Shown here: piece by piece, positions 17,884 through 32,000 of the stretch
Layout: every line of letters starts with the position of its first letter
Position numbering within the stretch: the first letter of the stretch is position 1
NCBI RefSeq assembly: GCF_040807025.1
Contig: NC_090944.1
Span: 4,554,068-4,618,067, forward strand
Length of the DNA stretch: 64,000 nucleotides
Reading direction: 5' to 3'
From: Struthio camelus
Lineage: Eukaryota > Chordata > Aves > Struthioniformes > Struthionidae
Position numbers and translations under genes: made by a program
The notes under the pieces: generated by a model
Databases searched by the model: none
Told to the model about the DNA's origin: nothing
Seen by the model: only the letters and a program-made list of their open reading frames with translations

Positions 17884-20800
17884 ATGCGCAGATCCCCTCA
17901 GGATGCCGATAAGCCCAGTACCCCGAACATAACACCCAGAACCCCTCAGCACCCCCAACACACCGCCGAGATCCCCGCTACAAACCCCAGGTCATGCCCA
18001 GCACCCCAAATACAAGGCCCAGATGCCCACAGCACCCCCATGACAAGCCCAGCACCCCCAACACAAGGCCCAGATCCGCTCGGAAACCCCAAAACAAACC
18101 CCAACACCCCCAACACAACGCCCCGATCTCCTCAGCACCCCCACCACAACGCCCAGATCCCCTCAGCAACCCCAGAACAAGGCCCAGATTCCCTCAGCAA
18201 ACCCATTACAAGACCAGCTCCCCGGACACAAGGCCCACATCCCCTAAGCACCCCCAAAACAAGGCCCAGCACTCCCAACACAACGCCCCGATCCCCTTCA
18301 GTACCTCCAACACAATGCCCAGCTCCCCTCTGCACCCCCAAAACAAGGCTAGCACCCTGCATGACAATCCCAGCACCCCCAAAACAAGCCCATGATCCCC
18401 TCAGCACTCCCACAAGCCCAACACAACAAACACACGGCCCAGATCTCCTCTGCACCGCCAACACAAGGCCCAGCACTCCCAAGACAAGGCCCAGACCCCT
18501 CAGTACTCCCATGACAAGCCTGACACCCCCACAACAAGACCCAGATCCCCTCTGCACACCCACCACTATCCCAGCACCCCCACCACAAGCCCAGCACCCC
18601 AAACACAACGCCCAGATCCCCTCAGCACCTCCACCACAAGCCCAGCACCCCCAACACAATGCCCAGATCCCCTCAGTACCCCCACCACAAGGCCCTGATC
18701 CCCTCTGCACTCCCAAAACACATCCAGCACCTCGAAAACAAGCCCCTGAGCCCCTCAGTACCCCCAATACAAGGCCCCGTTCTCCTCAGCACCCCCACCA
18801 CAACGCCCAGATCCCCTCAGCACCCCCACCACAAGCCCAGCACCCCCAACACAATGCCCAGATCTCCTCTGCACCACGGAAAAAAAGGCCCAGCACCTCG
18901 AAAACATGGCCAGATCCCCTCAGCACCCCCACTACAAGCCCCGCATCTCCAAAACAATGCCCGAGATCCCCTCAGCAGCCCCACCACAATGCCCAGATCC
19001 CCTCTGCACCCCCAACGCAATGCCCACATGCCCTCAGCACCCCTATCACAAGCCCAGCACCCCCTACAAAATGCCCCGATCCCCTCAGCACCCCCACCAC
19101 AAGCCCTGCACCCCCAACACAATGCCCCAGCTCCCCTCTGCACTTCCACAAAAAGCCCAGCAGCCTGCATGACAAGCCCAGCACCTCAAAACAAGCCCCA
19201 TATTCCCTCAGCACCCCCACAAGAAGGTCCAGATCCCCTCAGCACCCCCATGACAAGCCCAGATCCCCTCAGCACCACTATGACAAGTCCAGCACCTCAA
19301 AAACAATGCCCAGATCCCCTCGGCACCCCCACAACAAAGCCCAGCACTTCAAAAACAATGCCCAGATCCCCTCAGCACCCCCACCACAAGCCCAGCACCC
19401 CCACCACAACGCCCAGATCCCCTCAGCACCCCCACCACAAGCCCAGCACCCCCAACACAATGCCCAGATCTCCTCTGCACCACGGAAAAAAGGCCCAGCA
19501 CGTCGAAAACAAGGCCAGATCCCCTCAGCACCCCCACTACAAGCCCAGCACCTTGAAAACAACGTCCCGATCCCCTCAGCAACCCCACCACAAGCCCTGC
19601 ACCCCCAACGCAATGCCCAGATCCCCTCAGTACCCCTACCACAAGCCCAGCACCCCCAACACAATGCCCCGATCCCCTCAGCAACCCGAAAACAAGGCCC
19701 AGATCCCCTCAGCACCCCCAAAACAAGGCCCAGCAGCTCCAACACAACGCCCAGCTCCCCTCTGCACTTCTACAAAAAGCCCAGCAGCCTGCATGACAAG
19801 CCCAGCACCTCGAAAACAAGCCCAGATCCCCTCAGCAGCCCCACCACAACGCCCAGATCCCATGAGCAACCCCCAACACACAGCCCAGATCCCCTAGGCA
19901 CTCCCACCACAAGGCCAGCACCTCCAAAACAATGCCCAGATCCCCTCAGCACCCCCACCACAAGTCCAGCACCCCCAACACAATGCCCAGATCCCGTTCA
20001 GTACGCTCATGACAAGACTAGCACCCCCAACACAACACCCAGCTCCACTGAGCAGCCCGAAAACAAGCCTAGCACCCCCAACACAACACCCAGATCCCCC
20101 AAAACAAGGCCCAGCACCTCCAACACAATGCCCAGCTCCCCTCTGCACCCCCCAAAAAAAGCCCAGCCCCCGCAACACAAGCCCATCACCTCAAAAACAA
20201 GCCCAGATCCCCTCAACACTCCCACAAGCTCAACACAACAAACACACAGCCCAGATCCCCTCTGCACACCCATAACAGGCCCAACACCTCCAATACAAGC
20301 CCCAGATCCCCTCCGCACTCGCACAACACACCCAGCACCCCTAACACAAGCCCAGATCCCCTCAGCACCACTATGACAAGTCCAGCACCTCAAAAACAAT
20401 GCCCAGATCCCCTCGGCACCCCCACAACAAAGCCCAGCACTTCAAAAACAATGCCCAGATCCCCTAAGCACCCCCACAACAAAGCCCAGCACCCCAAACA
20501 CAACGCCCAGATCCCCTCAGCACCCCCACCACAAGCCCTGCACCCCCAACACAACGCCCCGATCCCGTTCAGTACCCTCATGACAAGACCAGAACCCCCA
20601 ACACAACACTCAGCTCCACTGAGCAGCCCGAAAACAAGCCTAGCACCCCCAACACAACACCCAGATCCCCAAAAACAAGGCCCAGCAGCTCCAACACAAC
20701 GCCCAGCTCCCCTCTGCACTTCTACAAAAAGCCCAGCAGCCTGCATGACAAGCCCAGCAGCACCTTGAAAACAAGCCCATGATCCCCTCAGCATCCTCCA

Positions 20801-23800
20801 TCACAAGCCCAGCACTCCCAACACAAGCCCCAGACCCCCTCGGCACTCCCCCAAGCCCAACACAACAAACACACCACCCAGATCCCCTCCGCACCCCCAA
20901 AACAAGGCCCTGATCCCATCTGCACTACCAAAACAAGGCCCAGCACTCCCACAACAAGCCCAGCACCCCAGTGCAAGACCTAGCTCTCCTCAGCACCCCC
21001 ACCACAAGCCCAGCACCCCCAACACAACGCCCAGATCCCCTCAGCACCCCCACCACAAGGCCCTGATCCCCTCTGCACTCCCAAAACACATCCAGCACCT
21101 CAAAAACAAGCCCCTGATCCCCTCAGTACCCCCAATACAAGGCCCCGATCTCCTGAGCACCCCCACCACAACGCCCAGATCCCCTCAGCACCCCCACCAC
21201 AAGCCCAGCACCCCCAACACAACGCCCAGATCTCCTCTACACCACGGAAAAAAAGGCCCAGCACCTCGAAAAGAAGCCCAGATCCCCTCAGCACCCCCAC
21301 TACAAGCCCCGCACCTCCAAAACAATGCCCCGATCACCTCAGCAGCCCCACCACAACGCCCAGATCCCCTCTGCACCCCCAACGCAATGCCCAGATCCCC
21401 TCAGCACCACTATGACAAGTCCAGCACCCCCAACACAAGGCCCAGATCCCCTAAGCACCCCCACAACAAAGCCCAGCACCCCAAACACAACGCCCAGATC
21501 CCCTCCGCACCCCCACCACAAGCCCAGCACCCCTAACACAATGCCCAGATCTCCTCTGCTCCACGGAAAAAAGGCCCAGCACGTCGAAAACAAGGCCAGA
21601 TCCCCTCAGCACCCCCACTACAAGCCCAGCACCTCGAAAACAACGTCCCGATCCCCTCAGCAACCCCACCACAAGCCCTGCACCCCCAACGCAATGCCCA
21701 GATCCCCTCAGCACCCCTACCACAAGCCCAGCACCCCCAACACAACGCCCCGATCCCCTCAGCAACCCCAAAACAAGGCCCAGATCCCCTCAGCATCACC
21801 AAAACAAAGCGCAGCATCTCCAATACAAGGCCCAGATCCAATTAGCACTCCAACAAGCCCAACACAACAAACGGCCCAGCTCCCCTCAGAACCACCAACA
21901 CAAGCCCAGCACTCCCAAAACAAGGCCCAGACCGCTCAGTACCCCCATGACAAGCCCAACACCTCCAAAACAATGCCCAGATACCCTCCGCACCCCCATC
22001 AAAACAAGGCACAGTACCCCCAATACAATACCCAGATCCCCTTAGCTCCCCCATCACAAGCCCAGCATCTCCAAAACAACGCCCACATCCCCTCAGCACC
22101 CCCACAACAAGCCCAACACCTCCAAAAGAAACCCCAGATCCCCTCTGCAACCCCACCACAAGCCCAGATCTCCCAACACAAGCCCCAGATCCCCTCAGCA
22201 CCCCCAAAAACAAGGTCCAGATCCCCCAACACAATGCCCAGACCCCCTCAAAACCACCACTACAAGCCCAGCACCTCGAAAACAAGCCCCTGATCCCCTC
22301 AGCACTCCCATGACAAGCCGAGAACGCCCAACACAATGCCCAGAAAGCCTCAGCACCCCGACCACAAGCCCAGCATCTCCAAAACAAGGCCAAGATCTCC
22401 TCTGCATCACGGAAAAAAGGCCCAGCACCCCAAAAACAAGCCCAGATCCCCTCAGCACCCCGACAACAAAGCCCAGCACCTAAAAAACAATGCCCAGATC
22501 CCCTCAGCATCCCCACCAAAAGCCCTGCACCCCCAACACAATGCCCAGATCCCCTCTGCAACCCCACCACAAGCCCAGCACCCACAACACAACGCCTAGC
22601 TGCCCTCAGCACACCCACGACAAGCGCAGAACTCCCAGCACAACGCCCAGATCCCCACTGCAACCCCACCACAAGCCCAGCATCCCCACCACAACGCCCA
22701 GATCCCCTCAGCATCCCCACGACAAGCCCAGCACCTCAAAAACAATGCCCAGATCCCCTCTGCAACCCCACCACAAGCCCAGCACCCCCAACACAATGCC
22801 CAGATCCCCTCTGCACCCCCACAACAAAGCCCGGCACCCCCAACACAATGCCCAGCTCCCCTCAGGACCCCCAAAACACGGCCAGCACCCGCAACACAAG
22901 CCCAGCACCTCGAAAACAATCCCAGATCCCCTCAGCACCCCCACAACAAGGCCCAGATCCCCTCTGCACCCCCACAATAAGGCCCGCACCCGCAACACAA
23001 GCCCAGAACCTCGAAAACAATCCCCAGATCCCCTCTGCACCCCCACAACAAGGCCCAGATCCCCTAGGCACTCCCACACGCCCAACACAACAAAAACACG
23101 GCCTAAATCACCTCAGCATCCCCACCACAAGCCCAGCACTCCCGCAACAAGCCCAGCACCCCCAGTGCAAGACCTAGCTCTCCTCAGCACCCCCACCACA
23201 AGCCCAGCACCCCCAACACAAAGCCCAGATCCCCTCAGCACCCCCACCACAAGGCCCTGATCCCCTCTGCACTCCCAAAACACATCCAGCACCTCGAAAA
23301 CAAGCCCCTGATCCCCTCAGTACCCCCAATACAAGGCCCCGATCTCCTCAGCACCCCCAACACAACGCCCAGATCCCCTCTGCACCCCCACCACAACGCC
23401 CAGATCCCCTCAGCATCCCCACCACAAGGCCCTGATCCCCTCAGCCCCCCGACCACAAACCCAGCACCCCCAACACAATGCCCAGATTTCCTCTGCACCA
23501 TGGAAAAAAGGCCCAGCACCTCAAAAACAAAGCCCAGATCCCGTCAGCACCCCTACGACAAGCCCAGCACCCCCAATACAATGCCCCAGATCCCCTCAGC
23601 AACCCCAAAACAAGGCCCACATCCCCTCAGCAAACCCATTACAAGACCAGCTCCCCCGAAACAAGGCCCACATCCCCTCAGCACCCCCAAAACAAGGCCC
23701 AACAACTTCAACACAACGCCCAGCTCCCCTCTGCACTTCCACAAAAAGCCCAGCAGCCTGCATGACAAGCCCAGCACCTCGAAAACAAGCCCCATATTCC

Positions 23801-26097
23801 CTCAGCACTCCCACAAGAAGGTCCAGATCCCCTCAGCACCCCCATGACAAGCCCAGATCCCCTCTGCACTCCCACAAGCCCAACACAACAAACACACAGC
23901 CCAGATCCCCTCTGCACACCCATAACAGGCCCAACACCTCCAGTACAAGCCCCAGATCCCCTCCGCACTCGCACAACACGCCCAGCACCCCTAACACAAG
24001 CCCAGATCCCCTCAGCACCACTATGACAAGTCCAGCACCCCCAACACAACGCCCAGATCCCCTCTGCACCACTAGGACAAGTCCAGCACCCCCAACACAA
24101 GGCCCAGATCCCCTCTGCACCCCCACCACAAGCCCAGCACCCCCAACACAACGCCCCGATCCCGTTCAGTACCCTCATGACAAGACCAGCACCCCCAACA
24201 CAACACCCAGATCCCCCAAAACTAGGCCCAGCACCTCCAACACATTGCCCAGCTCCCCTCTGCACCCCCAAAACAAGGCTAGCACCCTGCATGACAAGCC
24301 CAGCACCTCGAAAACAAGCACAGATTCCCCTCAGCACCTCCACGACAAGCCCAGCACCCCCACCACAAGCCCCAGACCCCCTCGGCACTCCCCCAAGCCC
24401 AACACAACAAACACACAGCCCAGATCTCCTCTTCACCCCCAACGCAAGGCCCGGATCAGTACTCCCCGATCAGCGATCAGTACTCCCAAGACAAGGCCCA
24501 GACCCCTCAGTACCCCCATGACAAGCCCGACACCCCCACAACAAGACTCAGATCTGCTCTGCACACCCACCACTAGCCCAGCACTCCCACAACAAGCCCA
24601 GCACCCCCAGTGCAAGACCTAGCTCTCCTCAGCACCCCCACCACAAGCCCACCACCCCCAACACAATGCCCAGATCTCCTCTGCACCACGGAAAAAAGGC
24701 CCAGCACGTCGAAAACAAGGCCAGATCCCCTCAGCACCCCCACTACAAGCCCAGCACCTCGAAAACAACGTCCCGATCCCCTCAGCAACCCCACCACAAG
24801 CCCTGCACCCCCAACGCAATGCCCAGATCCCCTCAGCACCCCCACCACAAGCCCAGCACTCCCAACACAAGCCCCAGACCCCCTCGGCACTCCCCCAAGC
24901 CCAACACAACAAACACACCACCCAGATCCTCTCCGCACCGCCAACACAAGGCCCTGATCCCCTCTGCACTCCGAAAACAAGGCCTAGCAGCCCTAAAAAA
25001 AAACCTAGCTTTCCTCAGCACACCCACGACAAGCCCAGCTCTCCCAAATACAAGGCCCAAATCCCCTCAGCACCCTCCATGACAAGCCCAGCACTCCCAA
25101 CACAATGTCCAGATCCCCTCAGCACTCCCACAAGCTCAACACAACAAACACACCGCCCAGATCCCCTCGACCAGCCCCAACACAAGGCCCAGCACTCCCA
25201 AGACAAGGCCCAGACCCCTCAGTACCCCTATGACAAGCCCAACACCTCCAACACCATGCCCAGATCCCCTCAGCACCCCCACAACAAGCCCCAGATCCCC
25301 TCCGCACTCGCATAACACACCCAGCACGCCCAACACAAGGCCCAGATCCCCTCTGCACCCCCACAACAAAGCCCAGCACCTCAGAAACAATGCCCAGATC
25401 CACTCAGCACCCCCACAACAAAGCCCAGCACCCCGAACACAACGCCCAGATCCAATCAGCACCCCCACCACAAGCCCAGCACCCCCAACACAATGCCCCG
25501 ATCCCCTTCAGTACCCTCATGACAAGACCAGCACCCCCAACACAACGCTCAGCTCCACTGAGCAGCCTGAAAACAAGCCTAGCACCCCCAACACAACACC
25601 CAGATCCCCCGACACAAGGCCCAGCACCTCCAACACAATGCCCAGCTCCCCTCTGCACCCCCAAAACAAGGCTAGCACCCTGCATGACAAGCCCAGCACC
25701 CCCAAAACAAGCCAATGATCCCCTCAGCACTCCCACAAGCCCAACACAACAAACACACGGCCCAGATCTCCTCTGCACCCCCAACGCAAGGCCCAGTACT
25801 CCCAAGACAAGGCCCAGACCCCTCAGTACCCCCATGACAAGCCCGACACCCCCACAACAAGACCCAGATCCCCTCTGCACACCCACCACTAGCCCAGCAC
25901 TCCCACAACAAGCCCAGCACCCCCAGTGCAAGACCTAGCTCTCCTCAGCACCCCCACCACAAGCCCAGCACCCCCACCACAATGCCCCGATCCCCTCAGC
26001 AACCCGAAAACAAGGCCGACATCCCCTCAGCAAACCCATTACAAGACCAGCTCCCCCGACACAAGGCCCACATCCCCTCAGCACCCCCACAAAAAGC
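17884..26097 (-). repeat. Diverged proximal part of the array
   Basis: This 8.2-kb part has the same units as the rest but no complete copy of the 7.4-9.0-kb higher-order unit. It is a patchwork whose pieces match different places in the higher-order copies. For example, 23478-23830 matches 33190-33540, and 23814-24090 matches 51594-51870 and 60445-60721. It looks like the older edge of the array. Confidence 0.85.
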
Positions 26098-29000
26098 CCA
26101 GATCCCCTGCAAAACAAGCCCAGCACCTCGAAAACAAGCCCCATATTCCCTCAGCACCCCCACAACAAAGCCCAGAGCCCCTCTGCACCCCCAAAACAAG
26201 GCCAGCACCCCCAAAACAAGGACAGCACGTCGAAAACAAGCCCCAGATCCCCTCAGGACCCCCACAACAAGGCCCAGATCCCGTCAGCACCACCGACACA
26301 TAGCCCAGATCCCCTAGGCACTCCCACACGCCCAACACACCAAAAACACAGCCTAAATCACCTCAGCATCCCCACCACAAGCCCAGCACTCCAAAAACAA
26401 CGCGCAGCACCCCCAACACAACGCTCGGATACCCTCAGCACCCCCACAACAAGCCCAACACCCCCAACACAACGCCCAGATCCCGTTCAGTACCCTCATG
26501 ACAAGACTAGCACCCCCAACACAACACCCAGCTCCACTGAGCAGCCCGAAAACAAGCCTAGCACCCCCAACACAACACCCAGATCCCCCAAAACTAGGCC
26601 CAGCACCTCCAACACAATGCCCAGCTCCCCTCTGCACCCCCAAAACAAGCCCAGCACCCGCAACACAAGCCCAACACCTCAAAAACAAGCCCAGATCCCT
26701 TCTGCTCTCCCACAAGCTCAACACAACAAACACACAGCCCAGATCCCCTCTGCACACCCATAACAGGCCCAACACCTCCAATACAAGCCCCAGATCCCCT
26801 CCGCACTGGCACAACACGCCCAGCACCCCCAACACAACGCCCCGATCCCCTCAGCAACCCCAAAACAAGGCCCAGATCCCCTCTGCAAACCCATTACAAG
26901 ACCAGCTCCCCCGACACAAGGCCCACATCCCATCAGTAGCCCGACCACAAGCCCAGCACCCCCAACACAACACCAGGATCCCCTCTGCACACCCACCACT
27001 AGCCCAGCACTCCCGCAACAAGCCCAGCACCCCCAGTGCAAGACCTAGCTCCCCTCAGCACTCCCACCACAAGCCCAGCACCCCCAACACAACGCCCAGA
27101 TCCCTCCCCTCAGCACTCCCACCACAAGGCCCTGATCCCCTCTGCACTCCCAAAACACATCCAGCACCTCGAAAACAAGCCCCTGATCCCCTCAGTACCC
27201 CCAATACAAGGCCCCGATCTCCTCAGCACCCCCACCACAACGCCCAGATCCCCTCAGCACCCCTACCACAAGCCCAGCACCCCCAACACAATGCCCCGAT
27301 CCCCTCTGCAACCCCACAACAAGGCCCAGATCCCCTCAGCACCCCCAAAACAAGGCCCAGCAACTCCAACACCACGCCCAGCTCCCCTCTGCACTTCCAC
27401 AAAAAGCCCAGCAGCCTGCATGACAAGCCCAGCACCATGAAAACAAGCCCCATATTCCCTCAGCACCCCCACAAGAAGGTCCGGATCCCCTCAGCACCCC
27501 CATAACAAGCCTAGATCCCCTCTACACTCCCACAAGCCCAACACAACAAACACACAGCCCAGATCCCCTCTGCACCCCCATAAGAAGCCCAGCATCTCCA
27601 CCACAATGTCCAGATCCCGTCAGCACGTCCACGACAAGCCCAGCGCACCCCTAACACAAGCCCCAGATCCCCTCCGCACTCGCACAACACGCCCAGCACC
27701 CCCAACACAAGGACCAGATCCCCTCAGCACCACTATGACAAGTCCAGCAGCCACAACACAAGGCCCAGATCCCCTCACCACCCCGAACACAATGCCCAGC
27801 ACCCCCACCACAACGCCCAGATCCCCTCTGCACCCCCACCACAAGCCCAGCACCTCCACCACAAGGCCAGCACCCCCACCACAACGCCCAGATCCCCTCA
27901 GCACCCCCACCACAAGTCCAGCACCCCAAAAACAATGCCCCGATCCCATTCAGTACCCTCATGACAAGCCCAGCACCCCCAACACAACACCCAGCTCCAC
28001 TGAGCAGCCCGAAAACAAGCCCCGCACCCCCAACACAACACCCAAATCCCCCAAAACAAGGCCCAGCACCTCCAACACAATGCCCAGCTCCCCTCTGCAC
28101 CCCCAAAAAAAGGCTAGCACCCTGCATGACAAGCCCAGCACCTCGAAAACAAGCCGAGATCCCCTCAGCACCCCCACCACAAGCCCAGCGCACCCAACAC
28201 AAGCCCCAGATCCCCTCCGCACTCGCACAACACGCCCAGCACCCCCAACACAAGGCCCTGATCCCCTCAGCACCCTGCATCACAAGCCCAGCACCCCAAA
28301 AACAAGCCCCAGTTCCCCTCAGCACTCCCACACGCCCCACACAACAAACACACGGCCCAGATCCCCTCCGCACCCCCAAAACAAGGCCCTGATCTCATCT
28401 GCACTCCCAAAACAAGGCCCAGCACTCCCACAACAAGCCCAGCACCCTCAGTGCAAGACCTAGCTCTCCTCAGCACCCCCACCACAAGCCCAGCACCCCC
28501 AACACAACGCCCAGATCCCCTCAGCACCCCCACCACAAGGCCCTGATCCCCTCTGCACTCCCAAAACACATCCAGCACCTCGAAAACAAGCCCCTGATCC
28601 CCTCAGTACCCGCAATACAAGGCCCCGATCTCCTCAGCACCCCCAACACAAAGCCCAGATCCCCTCTGCACCCCCACCATAAGCCCAGCACCCCCAACAC
28701 AATGCCCAGATTTCCTCTGCACCACGGAAAAAAGGCCCAGTACCTCGAAAAGAAGCCCAGATCCCCTCAGCACCCCCACTACAAGCCCCGCACCTCCAAA
28801 ACAACGCCCCGATCACCTCAGCACGCCCACCACAAGCCCTGCACCCCCAACGCAATGCCCAGATCCCCTCAACACCCCTACCACAAGTCCAGCACCCCCA
28901 ACACAATGCCCAGATCTCCTCAGCAACCCCAAAACAGGGCCTAGATCCCCTCAGCAAACCCGTTACAAGACCAGCTCCCCCAACACAAGGCCCACATCCC

Positions 29001-32000
29001 CTCAGCACTCCCAAAACAACGCCCAGCAACTCCAACACAACGCCCAGCTCCCCTCTGCACTTCCACAAAAAGCCCAGCAGCCTGCATGACAAGCCCAGCA
29101 CCATGAAAACAAGCCCCATATTCCCTCAGCACCCCCACAAGAAGGTCCGGATCCCCTCAGCACCCCCATGACAAGCCCAGATCCCCTCTGCACTCCCACA
29201 AGCCCAACACAACAAACACACAGCCCAGATCCCCTCTGCACCCCCATAACAAGCCCAGCACCCCCAACACAATGCCCCGATCCCCTCAGCAACCCCAAAA
29301 CAAGGCCCAGATCCCCTCAGCAAACCCATTACAAGACCAGCTCCCCCGAAACAAGGCCCACATCCCCTCAGCACCCCGAAGACAAGGCCCAGCACTCCCC
29401 AGACAAGGCCCAGACCCCTCAGTACCCCTACGACAAGCCCAGCACCTCCACCACAATGCCCAGATCCCGTCAGCACGTCCACCACAAGCCCAGCGCACCC
29501 AACACAAGGCCCAGATCCCCTCAGCATCCTCCATCACAAGCCCAGCACCCCAAAAACAAGCCCCAGATCCCCTCAGCACTCCCACACGCCCCACACAACA
29601 AACACACGGCCCAGATCCCCTCCGCACCCCCAAAACAAGGCCCTGATCCCATCTGCACTCCCACAACAAGCCCAGCACCCCCAGTGCAAGACCTAGCTCT
29701 CCTCAGCACCCTCACCACAAGCCCAGCACCCCCAACACAACGCCCAGATCCCCTCAGCACCCCCACCACAAGGCCCTGATCCCCTCTGCACTCCCAAAAC
29801 ACATCCAGCACCTCGAAAACAAGCCCCTGATCCCCTCAGTACCCCCAATACAAGGCCCCGATCTCCTCAGCACCCCCAACACAAAGCCCAGATCCCCTCA
29901 GCACCCCCACTACAAGCCCCGCACCTCCAAAACAACGCCCCGATCACCTCAGCAGCCGCACCACAAGCCCTGCACCCCCAACGCAATGCCCAGATCCCCT
30001 CAGCACCCCTACCACAAGTCCAGCACCCCCAACACAATGCCCCAGATCCCCTCAGCAACCCCAAAACAAGGCCCACATCCCCTCAGCAAACCCCTTACAA
30101 GAAGACCTCCCCCGACACAAGGCCCACATCCCCTCAGCACCCCCAAAACAAGGCCCAGCAACTCCAACACAACGCCCAGCTCCCCTCTGCACTTCCACAA
30201 AAAGCCCAGCAGCCTGCATGACAAGCCCAGCACCTCAAAACAAGCCCCATATTCCCTCAGCACCTCAAAAACAATGCCCAGATCCCCTCAGCACCCCCAC
30301 AACAAAGCCCAGCACCCCAAACACAACGCCCAGATCCCCTCAGCACCCCCACCACAAGCCCAGCACCCCCAACACAACACTCATCTCCAGTGAGCAGCCC
30401 GAAAACAAGCCTAGCACCCCCAACACAACACCCAGATCCCCCGACACAAGGCCCAGCACCTCCAACACAATGCCCAGCTCCCCTCTGCACCCCCAAAACA
30501 AGGCTAGCACCCTGCATGACAAGCCCAGCACCTCGAAAACAAGCCCAGATCCCCTCAGCACCCCCACCACAAGCCCAGCACCCCCAAAACAAGCCAATGA
30601 TCCCCTCAGCACTCCCACAAGCCCAACACAACAAACACACGGCCCAGATCTCCTCTGCACCGCCAACACAAGGCCCAGCACTCCCAAGACAAGGCCCAGA
30701 CCCCTCAGTACTCCCATGACAAGCCTGACACCCCCACAACAAGACCCAGATCCCCTCTGCACACCCACCACTAGCCCAGCACTCCCACAACAAGCCCAGC
30801 ACCCCCAGTGCAAGACCTAGCTCTCCTCAGCACCCGCACCACAAGCCCAGCACCCCCAACACAACGCCCAGATCCCCTCAGCACCCCCACCACAAGGCCC
30901 TGATCCCCTCTGCACTCCCAAAACACATCCAGCACCTCGAAAACAAGCCCCATATTCCCTCAACACCCCCACAAGAAGGTCCGGATCCCCTCAGCACCCC
31001 CATGACAAGCTCAGATCCCCTCTGCACTTCCACAAGCCGAACACAACAAACACACAGCCCAGATCTCCTCTTCACTCCCAACACAAGGCCCAGTACTCCC
31101 AAGACAAGGCCCAGACCCCTCAGTACCCCCATGACAAGCCCGACACCCCCACAACAAGACCCAGATCCCCTCTGCACTCCCACAAGCCCAACACAACAAA
31201 CACAATGCCCAGATTTCCTCTGCACCACGGAAAAAAGGCCCAGCACCTCGAAAACATGGCCAGATCCCCTCAGCACCCCCACTACAAGCCCAGCACCTCC
31301 AAAACAACGCCCCGATCCCCTCAGCAGCCCCACCACAAGCCCTGCACCCCCAACGCAACGCCCAGATCCCCTCAGCACCCCCACAACAAGGCCCAGATCC
31401 CCTCTGCACTCCCAAAGCACATCCAGCACCTCCAAAACATGCCCCATATCCCCTCAGTACCCCCAACACAATGCCCCGATCCCCTCAGCAACCCCAAAAC
31501 AAGGCCCAGATCCCCTCAGCAAACCCATTACAAGACCAACTCCCCCGAAACAAGGCCCACATCCCCTCAGCACCCCCAACACAAGGCCCAGCACTCCCCA
31601 GACAAGCCCTCAGTACCCCTACGACAAGCCCAGCACCTCCACCACAATGCCCAGATCCCATCAGCACGTCCACCACAAGCCCAGCGCACCCAACACAAGG
31701 CCCAGATCCCCTCAGCATCCTCCATCACAAGCCCAGCACCCCAAAAACAAGCCCCAGATCCCCTCAGCACTCCCACACGCCCCACACAACAAACACACGG
31801 CCCAGATCCCCTCCACACCCCCAACACAACGCCCTGATCCCATCTGCACTCCCAAAACAAGGCCCAGCACCCCCAGTGCAAGACCTAGCTCTCCTCAGCA
31901 CCCCCACCACAAGCCCAGCACCCCCAACACAACGCCCAGATCCCCTCAGCACCCCCACCACAAGGCCCTGATCCCCTCTGCACTCCCAAAACACATCCAG

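Noticed and set aside
17884..20376. 830-codon open frame, Pro/Ser/Thr/His-rich, looks like a mucin-type protein
   Set aside because: It is the C-rich minisatellite translated in one frame. Unit lengths are multiples of three, other frames and the opposite strand are also open, there is no signal peptide, promoter or splice structure, and the product follows the repeat alone.
27651..28379. Gly/Cys/Trp-rich open frames on the minus strand (for example 242 codons), recurring every unit
   Set aside because: Reverse-strand translation of the same minisatellite, with no independent evidence for coding.
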